Shown here piece after piece: positions 26,501-35,585 of a DNA stretch of 64,000 bases. Source of the DNA: Clostridium uliginosum (lineage in GTDB: Bacteria > Bacillota > Clostridia > Clostridiales > Clostridiaceae); NCBI RefSeq assembly GCF_900112485.1, contig NZ_FOMG01000013.1:31317-95316 (forward strand). The letters run 5' to 3'. Numbering within the stretch: position 1 is the stretch's first letter; each line of letters starts with the position of its first letter. Position numbers and translations under genes: made by a program. Under the pieces are notes generated by a model. That model made no database searches. It was not told where the DNA came from and was given only the letters and a program-made list of their open reading frames with translations.

Positions 26501-28219
26501 ATGAAATTTTTTTATAATTTAAAAATCAGTATGAAGCTTTTAATAGGATTTATGTTAGTAGCTATAATTGCTTCAATTATAGGAATTACAGGGATTATTA
26601 GTTTGAAAAATATTAATGATAAGGATACAGAATTATATGAACTTAACACAGTTCCATTAGGAGAAATTTCTGACGTGGCTGTGGATTTTCAACGTACAAG
26701 GGTAAATGTAAGACAAATAATTATCGAAAAGGATAGTAAAGAAAAAGAAGAAATTGTGAGAAAAATTGAAGATCTAGATAAAGAAATTAATAATCAATTA
26801 AATGAATTTGAAAAAACTAATACTCATAATGAAACTAAAGAAGAACTTAAAGTACTTAGAGAATTAATTGTGTCATTTGATCCTATAAGAAAAAAAGTAA
26901 TAAATATTGCTATGGAAGGAAAAAATGATGAGGCCATAGCATTTTTTAAAACTGAAGGTAATCCAATGGCAGTTAAAATTGAAAATTCAATAAGTAAATT
27001 AGTTGATATGAAAATAGCATCTGCAAAGGAAAAGTCTGACGGCAACCAAATAACAACAAGTAGAGCTATTTCAATGATGACAGTATTTCTTTTACTTGGA
27101 ATTATAATTTCAGTAACTCTTGGTTTATTTATATCAAATATAATTAGCAAACCAATAAAGAAATTAGTGGGTATTGCAGAAAGCATTGCTAAGGGAAATT
27201 TAAATGTAAAAGTTGATATAGATACTAAAGATGAAGTTGGTATTTTGGCTTTAGCATTTAGAAATATGAGTGACAATATAAATGAAGTGATGAGTAATAT
27301 AAATAGTTCTTCAAATGAGGTTGCTGGAGCTTCTCAGCAGGTATCAGAATCAAGCATAGCACTTTCAGAAGGTTCAACAGAACAAGCAAGTGCAATAGAA
27401 CAGTTAACAGCATCAATTGAAGAAATAGCTGCACAAACAAGACAAAATGCAGTGAATGCAAATGAGGCTAATAATCTTTCAACGGCTACAAAAGAAAATG
27501 CAGCTAATGGTAATGAACAAATGCAGGGTATGTTAGAATCGATGGAAGAAATTAATGAATCATCCACAAGTATTTCTAAAATTATAAAAGTAATAGATGA
27601 AATTGCATTTCAAACTAATATTTTAGCATTAAATGCAGCAGTAGAAGCAGCTAGGGCAGGTCAACATGGGAAAGGCTTTGCAGTAGTTGCTGAAGAAGTT
27701 AGAAATTTAGCAGCTAGAAGTGCTAATGCAGCAAAAGAAACAACAGCACTTATAGAAGATTCTATAAAAAAAGTAGAAGATGGAACAAAAATTGCAAATG
27801 AAACTGCGTTTGCATTGAATGAAATTGTTGAAGGTGTTACAAAGTCAACAACTTTGGTTGAAGAAATAGCAATAGCGTCAAATGAACAAGCATCAGCAAT
27901 TGAACAAATAAATCAAGGAATAAATCAAGTTTCACAGGTAGTACAAACAAATTCTGCTACAGCAGAAGAAAGTGCCGCAGCCAGTGAAGAATTATCCAGT
28001 CAAGCGCTAATATTAAAGAAGATGGTAGGAAAGTTTACTCTTAAAAAAACTGATGGGGCTTTGAGTAATTATGACAGTTTAAGTCCAGAAGTTTTAAGAA
28101 TGTTAAAAAATATGGCGGAAAATAAAGGATATTCTAATACGAATGATATGAATGAAACAAGAACTAACAGTCCTAAAATTAAAATATCATTAAGCGATAA
28201 AGATTTTGGTAAATATTAA
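26501..28219 (+). CDS. Methyl-accepting chemotaxis protein, 4-helix-bundle sensor
   Basis: 572 residues: membrane segment about 12-33, extracellular four-helix-bundle (4HB_MCP type) sensor about 35-185, second membrane segment about 188-212, HAMP (about 213-265), then the long methyl-accepting coiled coil with the conserved hairpin tip [20 protein letters not shown]. There is no C-terminal CheR-docking pentapeptide. It is the only receptor in the cluster, so the cluster may serve one signal; the ligand is unknown. GGGAGG precedes the start. Confidence 0.93.
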   Translation: MKFFYNLKISMKLLIGFMLVAIIASIIGITGIISLKNINDKDTELYELNTVPLGEISDVAVDFQRTRVNVRQIIIEKDSKEKEEIVRKIEDLDKEINNQLNEFEKTNTHNETKEELKVLRELIVSFDPIRKKVINIAMEGKNDEAIAFFKTEGNPMAVKIENSISKLVDMKIASAKEKSDGNQITTSRAISMMTVFLLLGIIISVTLGLFISNIISKPIKKLVGIAESIAKGNLNVKVDIDTKDEVGILALAFRNMSDNINEVMSNINSSSNEVAGASQQVSESSIALSEGSTEQASAIEQLTASIEEIAAQTRQNAVNANEANNLSTATKENAANGNEQMQGMLESMEEINESSTSISKIIKVIDEIAFQTNILALNAAVEAARAGQHGKGFAVVAEEVRNLAARSANAAKETTALIEDSIKKVEDGTKIANETAFALNEIVEGVTKSTTLVEEIAIASNEQASAIEQINQGINQVSQVVQTNSATAEESAAASEELSSQALILKKMVGKFTLKKTDGALSNYDSLSPEVLRMLKNMAENKGYSNTNDMNETRTNSPKIKISLSDKDFGKY

Positions 28220-28246
28220 ATTAGCCATTTTTTGAACATGATTAAA

Positions 28247-28331
28247 TAAGGCTATGTTTTACAATAGTGTTTATACTGTTATATTTTACAATATATAACA
28301 GTATAAACATGTTTTAAAAACAGCGCCTTAA
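28247..28331. repeat. Nested hairpin with a perfect 16-bp stem inside the che operon
   Basis: GTTTATACTGTTATAT (28269-28284) pairs perfectly with ATATAACAGTATAAAC (28293-28308). An outer arm AAGGC...TGTTTT pairs with AAAACAG...GCCTT. It lies between the MCP and cheR and could set their relative expression. The outer arms resemble the TTTTAAAACAGAGC-type repeat found elsewhere. Confidence 0.7.
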
Positions 28332-28351
28332 ATAAAAAATAGGTGTAAATT

Positions 28352-29167
28352 ATGATTACAATGAATGATAGAGAATTTAAACAACTAACAGATCTTATTA
28401 GGTGTAATTATGGAATAAGCTTAAGTAAAGAAAAAAAATCTTTGATTATAGGAAGGTTACATAATATACTCTCTAAGAAAGGACTAAATAATTTTTCAGA
28501 GTACTACAATTATATTATCTCTGATAAAAGTGGTCAGGCTGTGATTGAACTTATTAATAAAATTACGACCAATCATACTTTCTTTATGCGAGAAATAAAT
28601 CACTTTAATTATTTTAATTCAACTGTATTACCTTATCTAGTTTCGAATGTTAAAAATAAGGATTTGCGTATTTGGAGTGCAGGTTGTTCTACAGGAGAGG
28701 AACCATATACATTGGCAATGATAATAGCAGATTATTTGGGAATAAATAAGCAACAATGGAATACAAATATTTTAGCTACAGATATTTCTAGTGATGTAAT
28801 AAATTATGCAAGTAAAGGTCTTTATTCTGATGATCAAGTAAAACCAATACCTGAAAAGTGGAAAAAAAATTATTTTAAAAAATTTGATGATGGAAATAGT
28901 ATTCTTGTTGATAGGATAAAGAATGAAGTAATATATAGAAAATTTAATTTGATGGAGAACATATTTCCATTTAAAAAAAAGTTTCATGTTATATTTTGTA
29001 GAAATGTAATGATTTATTTTAATGAAAAAACCAAACATAATTTAATAAATAAATTTTATGAATGTACAGAACAAGGTGGATATCTATTCATAGGATATTC
29101 TGAATCTATTAATCATGATAAAACAAAATATAAATATATTATGCCTGCAATCTATAGAAAGGAATAA
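28352..29167 (+). CDS. cheR: Chemotaxis protein methyltransferase CheR
   Basis: 271 residues. Helical N-terminal domain (1-80, with GLNNFSEYYNYI), then the SAM-binding domain with WSAGCSTGEEPYTLAM, NILATDIS and FCRNVMIYF. It methylates glutamates of the MCP. AGGTG lies upstream. It is followed by cheB after 5 bp. Confidence 0.95.
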   Translation: MITMNDREFKQLTDLIRCNYGISLSKEKKSLIIGRLHNILSKKGLNNFSEYYNYIISDKSGQAVIELINKITTNHTFFMREINHFNYFNSTVLPYLVSNVKNKDLRIWSAGCSTGEEPYTLAMIIADYLGINKQQWNTNILATDISSDVINYASKGLYSDDQVKPIPEKWKKNYFKKFDDGNSILVDRIKNEVIYRKFNLMENIFPFKKKFHVIFCRNVMIYFNEKTKHNLINKFYECTEQGGYLFIGYSESINHDKTKYKYIMPAIYRKE

Positions 29168-29172
29168 ATACT

Positions 29173-30210
29173 ATGAGTATAAGCAAAAAGATAAGAGTTT
29201 TAGTAGTTGACGATTCACTTGTATTTAGGGAAGTAATTTCAAAAGGGCTACAATCAGATGGAAGAATTCAGATTGTAGCAACTGCATCAGATCCATTTAT
29301 TGCTAGAGATAAAATAATCGAATTTGAGCCAGACGTAATGGTATTGGATGTTGAACTACCTAGAATGAATGGTATTGAATTTTTAAAAAGGCTAATGCCA
29401 CAATATCCTATACCAGTTGTTGTTATAAGTTCAGCAAATAAAAATATTTTTGAAGCACTTAATGCTGGAGCAATAGATTTTGTGATGAAGCCAGAAATGA
29501 ACAATATAAATGGATTAGAAGCTATGCTGAATGAGTTAATAATTAAGGTTAAAATAGCTTCCATTGCAAAAGTAGAAAATTTAAAAAACAATTGTAACTC
29601 TAAAATTATTGATAGTAATATAGATTCTACTTACAATAATAAAGTAATTTTAATAGGATCTTCTACTGGTGGAACTCAAGCAGTTTATGAAATATTAAAA
29701 AAGTTTCCAAGTAATATGCCTCCAATTTTAATTGCTCAGCATATGCCTGCAAAGTTTACAAAGTTGTATGCAGAGAGGCTAAATAATTCTAGTTTAATGG
29801 AAGTGAGAGAAGCAAAAGATGGCGATAAACTATATCCTGGACTTGTACTTGTAGCTCCAGGGGATTATCATATGAGATTAAAATCTAGAGGCAACGAGTT
29901 TTATGTCCAGTGTTTTAAAGGGGAAAAGGTTAATGGCCACTGCCCTTCAGTAGATGTGTTATTTGATTCTGGAGCAAAGCTACTTAATAAAAATGCTATT
30001 GGAGTTATCTTAACTGGAATGGGTTATGATGGAGCAAAAGGATTACTTAATATGAGAAAAAATGGAGCAAGAACCATTGGCCAAGATGAGCAATCTTGTG
30101 TAGTATATGGTATGCCTAAAGTAGCTTTTGAGATAGGGGCTGTTGAGAAAAAAGTAAGCTTAGATAATATTCCTAGAACTATTGGCTTAATTCTAAAAAC
30201 ACAAATATAA
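29173..30210 (+). CDS. cheB: Chemotaxis glutamate methylesterase CheB
   Basis: 345 residues. N-terminal receiver with D13-D14 and D59 (VLDVELPRMNG), a linker (about 120-155), then the esterase domain with the catalytic Ser in IGSSTGGTQA, His in LIAQHMP and Asp in TGMGYDGAKG. It removes MCP methyl groups and may deamidate glutamine. Its ribosome site GAAAGGA lies within the end of cheR, so the two are translationally close. Confidence 0.95.
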   Translation: MSISKKIRVLVVDDSLVFREVISKGLQSDGRIQIVATASDPFIARDKIIEFEPDVMVLDVELPRMNGIEFLKRLMPQYPIPVVVISSANKNIFEALNAGAIDFVMKPEMNNINGLEAMLNELIIKVKIASIAKVENLKNNCNSKIIDSNIDSTYNNKVILIGSSTGGTQAVYEILKKFPSNMPPILIAQHMPAKFTKLYAERLNNSSLMEVREAKDGDKLYPGLVLVAPGDYHMRLKSRGNEFYVQCFKGEKVNGHCPSVDVLFDSGAKLLNKNAIGVILTGMGYDGAKGLLNMRKNGARTIGQDEQSCVVYGMPKVAFEIGAVEKKVSLDNIPRTIGLILKTQI

Positions 30211-30422
30211 TCCAAAAAGTAATTTGTTAATTAATGTTGTGTTTTAAATACGATTAGTTATTTATTTGGAGATGCTTAATACACAAATATATAGGTTGCA
30301 ATTATATTACTTCATATAATTACCCATAAGACACTTGAAATATATGTAGCTTTTTAATTACAACATATATATTATAAAATTGATAGTAAGAGTAAGATTA
30401 TATTTAGAAAGGAGATTATTAT

Positions 30423-30767
30423 ATGCCATTTATAGGATCTAAAATAACCGTGAAACTTTCAAAAGAAAAAGAAGAAACAATAAAGAAAAGATTAGGTGAA
30501 GCAATAGAATTAATTCCAGGAAAAAGTGAAAGGTTTTTGATGGTTGGATTTGAGGATGAATATTCACTTTATTTTGGTGGAGAAAAGTTAGAAAGAGGTG
30601 CTTTTATAGAAGTAAAAGTATTTGGAAAGGCAAGTAAAGAAGCCTTTGCTACATTAACTAGAGAAATCTGTAGTATTTATGAAGAAGAATTGCAAATACC
30701 TCAAAATAAAACATATGTTAAATATGAAGAAGTTGAAAATTGGGGTTGGAATGGAAGTAATTTTTAA
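30423..30767 (+). CDS. MIF/phenylpyruvate-tautomerase-like protein
   Basis: 114 residues, the normal length for the macrophage migration inhibitory factor/tautomerase fold. It starts MPFIGSKI, giving an N-terminal Pro2 that acts as the catalytic base after Met removal. GKSERFLMVGF (about 33-43) carries the conserved Lys. It could catalyse keto-enol tautomerism of phenylpyruvate-like compounds. Its own leader follows cheB by about 210 bp with AAGGAG upstream. A link to the arylacetate decarboxylase genes 10 kb downstream is tempting but unsupported. Confidence 0.75.
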   Translation: MPFIGSKITVKLSKEKEETIKKRLGEAIELIPGKSERFLMVGFEDEYSLYFGGEKLERGAFIEVKVFGKASKEAFATLTREICSIYEEELQIPQNKTYVKYEEVENWGWNGSNF

Positions 30768-31186
30768 CGCACATACAAGAAAATAACAAGGGGTTGTCTC
30801 AAAATTACCAAGTGAAGTAATAGCAAAGAAATAGAAATAACATTTATTAAAGAAGACTAGAAAAACAAGCTAAAAGTTTCTAACATTTAAAGTTGTACCC
30901 ATAAAAGAATGCTCCTAATATGCATTAGGACAATCATTTATGGAACAACTTCAAATGAATAAACTCTAAGCTTATTTTTCAATGATTCTTCCACAAATGT
31001 TATTTCTATTTCTTTTTTTCGAATATACATCATATCAGTAAATGATTTATATTATGAGACAGTTCCTTGTTATTTTTTATAGCAATACTTACATAATATG
31101 GTATTATTAGTATAGTTAATTGTTTAGTTGTTTTTTAATAATTTAGTAAGTCTTGAATATGCCTAAATGTTGAGGTGATTTAGAAT
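30768..31186. repeat. GGCACAT-type repeat (copy 6) split by an inserted MITE
   Basis: The left arm (CGCACATACAAGAAAATAAC from 30768) is separated from the right part (CTTGTTATTTTTTATAG at 31065; TTGAATATGCCT near 31154) by the roughly 280-bp element at 30788-31069. This fills the 419-bp gap before the PocR-LuxR gene; no gene is seen here. Confidence 0.6.
30788..31069 (+). repeat. MITE-like element, copy B (full length, ~280 bp)
   Basis: The ends AAGGGGTTGTCTC and GAGACAGTTCCTT are inverted repeats. Subterminal blocks AAGAAATAGAAATAACATTT and AATGTTATTTCTATTTCTTT also pair. In the centre, GTTGT-(A)CCCATAAA pairs with TTTATGG-A-ACAAC around TCCTAAT-ATGC-ATTAGGA. No coding capacity. The copy at 54768-55043 is nearly identical; that at 6995-7140 lacks the centre. 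Confidence 0.85.
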
Positions 31187-31924
31187 ATGAAGCAAGTTAA
31201 TAGCTTGAAAGGTGAAAAGTGGGTTAAAATAAATGGGAAAAGAAAAATTCAATCTTTTCAGGATTCGTATGCAGATTTATTTAATATTAGTTTAGGGATG
31301 ATATCATTAGATGGAAAACCTTTAACTGTTTGGTCTAATTCTTCATTATTTTGCAATTATATTATAAAAAATAATAATGTGAGGTGTAAACAGGAAAAGC
31401 AACATATAATAGATTGTGTTTCGGAAAAAAGTGAGACTATTAAATATACATGCTATATGAAAATCACATATTTTGCATGTCCAATATTTTTAAATAATGA
31501 CTTGGTTGCTATTTGTTTAGGCGGAGGTGTTTACTTAGAAGAAAATAAAGACTTGTTAAAGGACAATATAATTCAAGGTATGCCTATAATGAGCGAGTCT
31601 AAGTTAAACGATATCATAACGTTATTAGAAAATATATTTAATCTTATAGATAGTAATAAAAATGTAAGTTTTTCAGATGATAGTAGAAAAGAAGAATTTA
31701 ATCAAGAAATATTTTTTTTAGATAAGAAATTAACTTTAAGAGAAATGGAAGTTGTTAAATTAATTAATTTAGGAATGACGAACAAAGAAATTTGTGTGAA
31801 GTTAAATATAAGTGAAAAAACTGTAAAAACCCACGTTACTAATATTTTAAGAAAGTTAAAAATGAAGGATAGATTAGAAGTGGTTATTTTTTGTAAAAAT
31901 AATAAGGCACATGAAATAAAATAA
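31187..31924 (+). CDS. PocR-domain LuxR-type transcriptional regulator
   Basis: 245 residues. A PocR-like ligand-binding domain covers about 15-135 (FQDSYADLFNISLGMISLDG; CKQEKQH; CYMKITYFACPIFLNNDLVA), with several Cys that could bind metal or sense redox. A LuxR/FixJ-type helix-turn-helix (about 180-240, LTLREMEVVKLINLGMTNKE) follows. It senses a small molecule and binds DNA directly, without a receiver. It is the second PocR protein in the window and lies next to a histidine kinase and a receiver-HD protein. The last codons (AHEIK) are encoded by the left arm of a GGCACAT repeat. Target genes are unknown. Confidence 0.85.
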   Translation: MKQVNSLKGEKWVKINGKRKIQSFQDSYADLFNISLGMISLDGKPLTVWSNSSLFCNYIIKNNNVRCKQEKQHIIDCVSEKSETIKYTCYMKITYFACPIFLNNDLVAICLGGGVYLEENKDLLKDNIIQGMPIMSESKLNDIITLLENIFNLIDSNKNVSFSDDSRKEEFNQEIFFLDKKLTLREMEVVKLINLGMTNKEICVKLNISEKTVKTHVTNILRKLKMKDRLEVVIFCKNNKAHEIK

Positions 31925-32132
31925 AAAGTCCAAAATGCTATGCATATTTTTCATCAGACAAGGAGACAAATTAGTCTCATAGCGGGTCTATTAGGACAAT
32001 CTGCCGACGTGAGCAGTGAACCCAAATCTATGATTTGGTGTGAATCGCTTACTCAGTGAGCGTATGCGAGTCGAGCTTCCAATGATGGAAAATAGGCTAG
32101 CAGATGGACTTGTTATTTTTTTGAATGCGCCT
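31905..32132. repeat. GGCACAT-type repeat, copy 7, extended 228-bp form with internal hairpins
   Basis: AGGCACAT (31905-31912) and ATGCGCCT (32125-32132) form the outer ends; AAGTCC (31926-31931) pairs with GGACTT (32106-32111). The inserted, less AT-rich centre holds several hairpins: GAGAC/GTCTC near 31963, CCAAATC/GATTTGG near 32024-32040, CGCTTA/TGAGCG near 32047 and TTCC/GGAA near 32078. It looks like a multibranched RNA fold. It lies between the PocR-LuxR gene and the Cache kinase. Confidence 0.65.
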
Positions 32133-32158
32133 AATATTCAATAATCCGGGGGAATAAT

Positions 32159-34195
32159 ATGTCAATTCGAAAGAAATGTCTGATTTTTGTATTTATAATT
32201 GTGATTGTGCCTATGTTTTTGATATTTTTATTATCAAATATTATTTTAAATAATCAAATAGAAAAGTCTGCTCAAGGATATTTAGAGAATGCCTTTATGC
32301 TTGCAAATAATGAAATGATTGATCGATTAAATGAAATGAAAAAGGTATCGATTAGAACTACTAAATCAACAGAGTTTCAAAAAGAAATTCAAAGTGAAAA
32401 TGTTTCTACATTAAATAAAACTATTAAGGGTATAGATGAGGTGTATGACTATATAGATTTTTATATGGTATTTGATGAAAAAAAAATATTAATGACAAGT
32501 GAACCAAATATTAAAGATTCTAAATTTTCTCGATTAAATATGTTAATTGATAAAGCAGAAAGTACACATAACACTATTACCTCAGAAGAATTATTTAATA
32601 TTAATGATTTATTTTATGATAATTCTAAAGAATATAATAAATTTAAAGTATTAATTAATAAAGAGAATGATGAAAGTGAATATTTAACAAAATGTCTAGT
32701 AGCTATAACCATTTCTCCTGTTTATGATAATGAGAAGGACAATCCTATAGGTTTTTTAGTAATAGGGTCAGTAGTTAACAATGATGATTATTTTCCAAAA
32801 ACATATTCCAAAAGCGTTGAAAATTCCTATTTAGCTATTTCTGTTGAAGGTATTCGTGTAGCATCCAATGTGCGTAGCCCCAAAAAAGAGAATTATATTG
32901 GCAGTTCAATTCCTATAGGTGTAAGTACTGTAGAGAAAGAAAAAAATTCATATTATGGTAAGCAAAGTATTGATGGAGAAATTCATATATTTTTAGACAA
33001 GACAATCTTAGATTGTGATGGAAATATTGTTGGTGTTTTAGGAGTAGGTATTCCGGAATATAAATTTTCCATTATTATGAATACACAAAGAGGTATTATA
33101 ATTTTTGTTTGTATATTTTCCTTAGCTATTATGTTATTTCTTTGCAAATATGCTTCAAATAAAATTACTGCACCTATTATTAAGGCCACAGAACTAGCTA
33201 ATCAAATATCTAAAGGAAATAATGAAGTGGTGATAGATGAACGATTTTTGGAAGAGAAAAATAGTGAAACCACAATTTTATTAAAGGCATTTCAAAAGAT
33301 GGCAGATGATTTAAAATGTGCTGAAAATCAAAGAGTAATTTATTTACAAAAATTGAGAAATGAACAGTTTGAGCAACAAAAATTATCAAAACAACTATAT
33401 ATTTTAAATGAAAGTTTGGAAGAAAAAGTGAAATTACGTACTGAAGATTTGCGTGAAGCAATAATTAGTTTAAAAAAAGCAGGTAAGGTTAAATCTCTTT
33501 TTTTAGCAAATATGAGCCATGAGTTAAGAACACCTTTAAGTGCTATAATTACTTGCTCTGAAATATTAAAAGAAGGAATCTTCGGACCGTTAAATGAGAA
33601 ACAACTCAAGCATGTAGGTAATATTTTTAATAGTGGAAATCATCTATTGAAGTTAATTAATGATGTTTTAGATATATCTAAAATTGAAGCAGGAAAGATG
33701 ACACTTATGTTGGGTGTTTATTCAATTTCTGATGTAGTTGTAGAAAGTTTTTCTATAGTAAAAAGTTTGGCTTATCGTAAAAATATTGATATAAGTATAA
33801 ACATTAATCCTAGTGATTTTACTATTAAAGTTGATGCAAATAAACTAAAACAAATATTATATAATTTATTATCTAATGCAATTAAATTTACTCCTAAAAA
33901 TGGAAAAGTAGTTGTGGAGTTAATTAAAAATGGAGATTATATGCAGATTACTGTTGAAGATAATGGTATAGGAATTAAAGAAGAGGACCAAAAGAGAATA
34001 TTTAATGAGTTTGAACAGGTAGATAATTCTTATGAAAGACAATATGAAGGAACGGGACTTGGGTTACCTTTAACAAAAAAATTGGTTGAAATGCATGGCG
34101 GAGAAATATTTTTAGTAAGTCAGATTAATAACGGAACAAAAGTTATCATTACGTTACCGATTAATATAGATAAAAATATGAATAGTAGTAATTAG
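32159..34195 (+). CDS. Cache-domain membrane histidine kinase
   Basis: 678 residues: membrane segment about 8-28, a large extracellular Cache-type sensor (about 30-300, with conserved VYDYIDFYMVFDEK and GDxVGVLGVGIPE-like end), second membrane segment about 305-328, HAMP-like linker, coiled coil (about 390-440), HisKA with His454 (ANMSHELRTPLS), and HATPase with NAIKFTP, DNGIGI and GTGLGL boxes. All kinase residues are intact, unlike the sensor at the window start. The expected partner is the receiver-HD protein 81 bp downstream. GGGGGA precedes the start. Confidence 0.92.
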   Translation: MSIRKKCLIFVFIIVIVPMFLIFLLSNIILNNQIEKSAQGYLENAFMLANNEMIDRLNEMKKVSIRTTKSTEFQKEIQSENVSTLNKTIKGIDEVYDYIDFYMVFDEKKILMTSEPNIKDSKFSRLNMLIDKAESTHNTITSEELFNINDLFYDNSKEYNKFKVLINKENDESEYLTKCLVAITISPVYDNEKDNPIGFLVIGSVVNNDDYFPKTYSKSVENSYLAISVEGIRVASNVRSPKKENYIGSSIPIGVSTVEKEKNSYYGKQSIDGEIHIFLDKTILDCDGNIVGVLGVGIPEYKFSIIMNTQRGIIIFVCIFSLAIMLFLCKYASNKITAPIIKATELANQISKGNNEVVIDERFLEEKNSETTILLKAFQKMADDLKCAENQRVIYLQKLRNEQFEQQKLSKQLYILNESLEEKVKLRTEDLREAIISLKKAGKVKSLFLANMSHELRTPLSAIITCSEILKEGIFGPLNEKQLKHVGNIFNSGNHLLKLINDVLDISKIEAGKMTLMLGVYSISDVVVESFSIVKSLAYRKNIDISININPSDFTIKVDANKLKQILYNLLSNAIKFTPKNGKVVVELIKNGDYMQITVEDNGIGIKEEDQKRIFNEFEQVDNSYERQYEGTGLGLPLTKKLVEMHGGEIFLVSQINNGTKVIITLPINIDKNMNSSN

Positions 34196-34247
34196 TCATA
34201 TGAAATAAAATAGAATACTGATTTGTTATTTTTTAAATATGCTTTAT
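34194..34247. repeat. GGCACAT-type palindromic repeat, copy 8
   Basis: AGTCATATGAAATAAAAT, then a short centre and ATTTGTTATTTTTTAAATAT with GCTTT. It begins at the kinase stop codon and ends shortly before the response regulator. Confidence 0.6.
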
Positions 34248-34276
34248 TGAATTAATTGATTTTCGGAGATGAGATT

Positions 34277-35194
34277 ATGGAAAAAGTATTAATTGTGGAT
34301 GATAATGAACAAAATTGTGAGATTATTAAAGATTTATTGTTTACATGGGGATATGATGTTTATGTAGCTTTTGAGGGATTGAAGGGATTTAATTTGGCGT
34401 ATGAGCTTAAACCAGATGTAATTCTTTTGGATGTTATGTTACCTGGAATGAATGGATTTGAGACATGTAAAAAGTTAAAAAAAAATCCAGCCACTCAAAA
34501 TATTCCTATTATAATGTTAACAGTATTAAATGAGGTAGAGGACAGAATTCGTGGATTTAATGTTGGAGCAGATGTATTTCTATCAAAACCTATTGTTTAC
34601 CAAGAACTTAAAAATAGAGTTGCTTGGGCAGTGAAATCTAAAAATATATTTAATAATATGGAAAAGATAGATAATGTGGCTGAGAGTTTTTTAAAAATCA
34701 TGAAATTAAAAGATGAAGATTTATATTTACATGCTTATAATGTGAAAAATTATTGTGAAAAAGTTGGTAAAATTTTATTTGTAACAGATGAAGAAATGAA
34801 TCATTTATTGATTGGTGCATATCTACATGATATAGGTAAAACTGTTTCTAATGCATCATCTGAACATGTAGAGATAGGAATGGATATTATTTCTTCATTA
34901 AGCATGTGTGAATGGTTAAACATTTTTGTTAGAAATCATCATGAAAAAATGAATGGACAAGGTTTTCCAGATAAGTTAATGTCACATCAAATGTCATTGA
35001 ATCTGAAAATTTTAATTACAATAAATCGATTTGTAGAATTGTTAGAACAATATGGTGATAAAGATACAAGTGTCAAGGAATTAAGTAATGAATGTAAAAA
35101 AGGTTATTGGAGTGTAGAAATCCTAGAGGCCATAAAACAAGTATTAAAAGATGAAAGGTTTATTAAGAGTATAAGGCATATTCCAAAGGAATAA
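34277..35194 (+). CDS. Response regulator with a shortened HD (HD-GYP-like) output domain
   Basis: 305 residues from ATG 34277 with CGGAGATGAG upstream; a TTG at 34256 has no site. The receiver (1-122) has D8-D9, D52 (LLDVMLPGMNG) and K104. The output domain has His152, H184-D185 (AYLHDIGK), His197 and HHEKMNGQGFP (221-231), which is HHExxxGxGYP with Phe for Tyr. The stretch between HDIGK and the next His is shorter than in standard HD-GYP domains, lacking the usual IPDxILxKPG segment. It may be a divergent cyclic-di-GMP phosphodiesterase or an inactive reader. It pairs with the Cache kinase upstream. Confidence 0.85.
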   Translation: MEKVLIVDDNEQNCEIIKDLLFTWGYDVYVAFEGLKGFNLAYELKPDVILLDVMLPGMNGFETCKKLKKNPATQNIPIIMLTVLNEVEDRIRGFNVGADVFLSKPIVYQELKNRVAWAVKSKNIFNNMEKIDNVAESFLKIMKLKDEDLYLHAYNVKNYCEKVGKILFVTDEEMNHLLIGAYLHDIGKTVSNASSEHVEIGMDIISSLSMCEWLNIFVRNHHEKMNGQGFPDKLMSHQMSLNLKILITINRFVELLEQYGDKDTSVKELSNECKKGYWSVEILEAIKQVLKDERFIKSIRHIPKE

Positions 35195-35233
35195 TAAGTC
35201 CGTATGCTAGTATATTTTTAGTCATACAGTGTA

Positions 35234-35274
35234 AATAAGTTTAGCTAATAGATAAACTATGAGCTAAACTTATT
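35234..35274 (+). terminator. Terminator after the receiver-HD gene
   Basis: AATAAGTTTAGCT (35234-35246) pairs perfectly with AGCTAAACTTATT (35262-35274), and TTT follows. Confidence 0.65.
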
Positions 35275-35330
35275 TTCGCTTACACAAAACATCCGTTGCA
35301 CTTGTATCTTAATAATTTATTACAGATTAT

Positions 35331-35405
35331 AATAAGAAAATTTGTGTATAAAATTTATCCATAGATATGCTAGAAAAACCCTCTGTTTTTAAACAGGGGG
35401 TTTTT
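35331..35405. repeat. 75-bp direct repeat with terminator hairpin, left copy
   Basis: Nearly identical to 40617-40691, with a handful of differences. The second half is a rho-independent terminator: AAAAACCCTCTG, TTTTTAAA loop, CAGGGGGTTTTT. The two copies bracket the whole TolC-HlyD-ABC operon. The surrounding 391-bp gap holds only this and the hairpin at 35234, plus an AT-rich leader for the next gene. Confidence 0.85.
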
Positions 35406-35585
35406 CAGCAAATATAAACAAAGAATAAATTTAATATAAGTTTATGTTTTGTTTATATTTGCTTTATAGAAAAGTTAGAATTGATTATTATAATAAAAAA
35501 ATTAGAAGATATTTAAAAATATAAAAATATTAAAATATAAAGATATAAAGATATTTTTAAATATTAAATTGAGGAGGAGAAAAAA

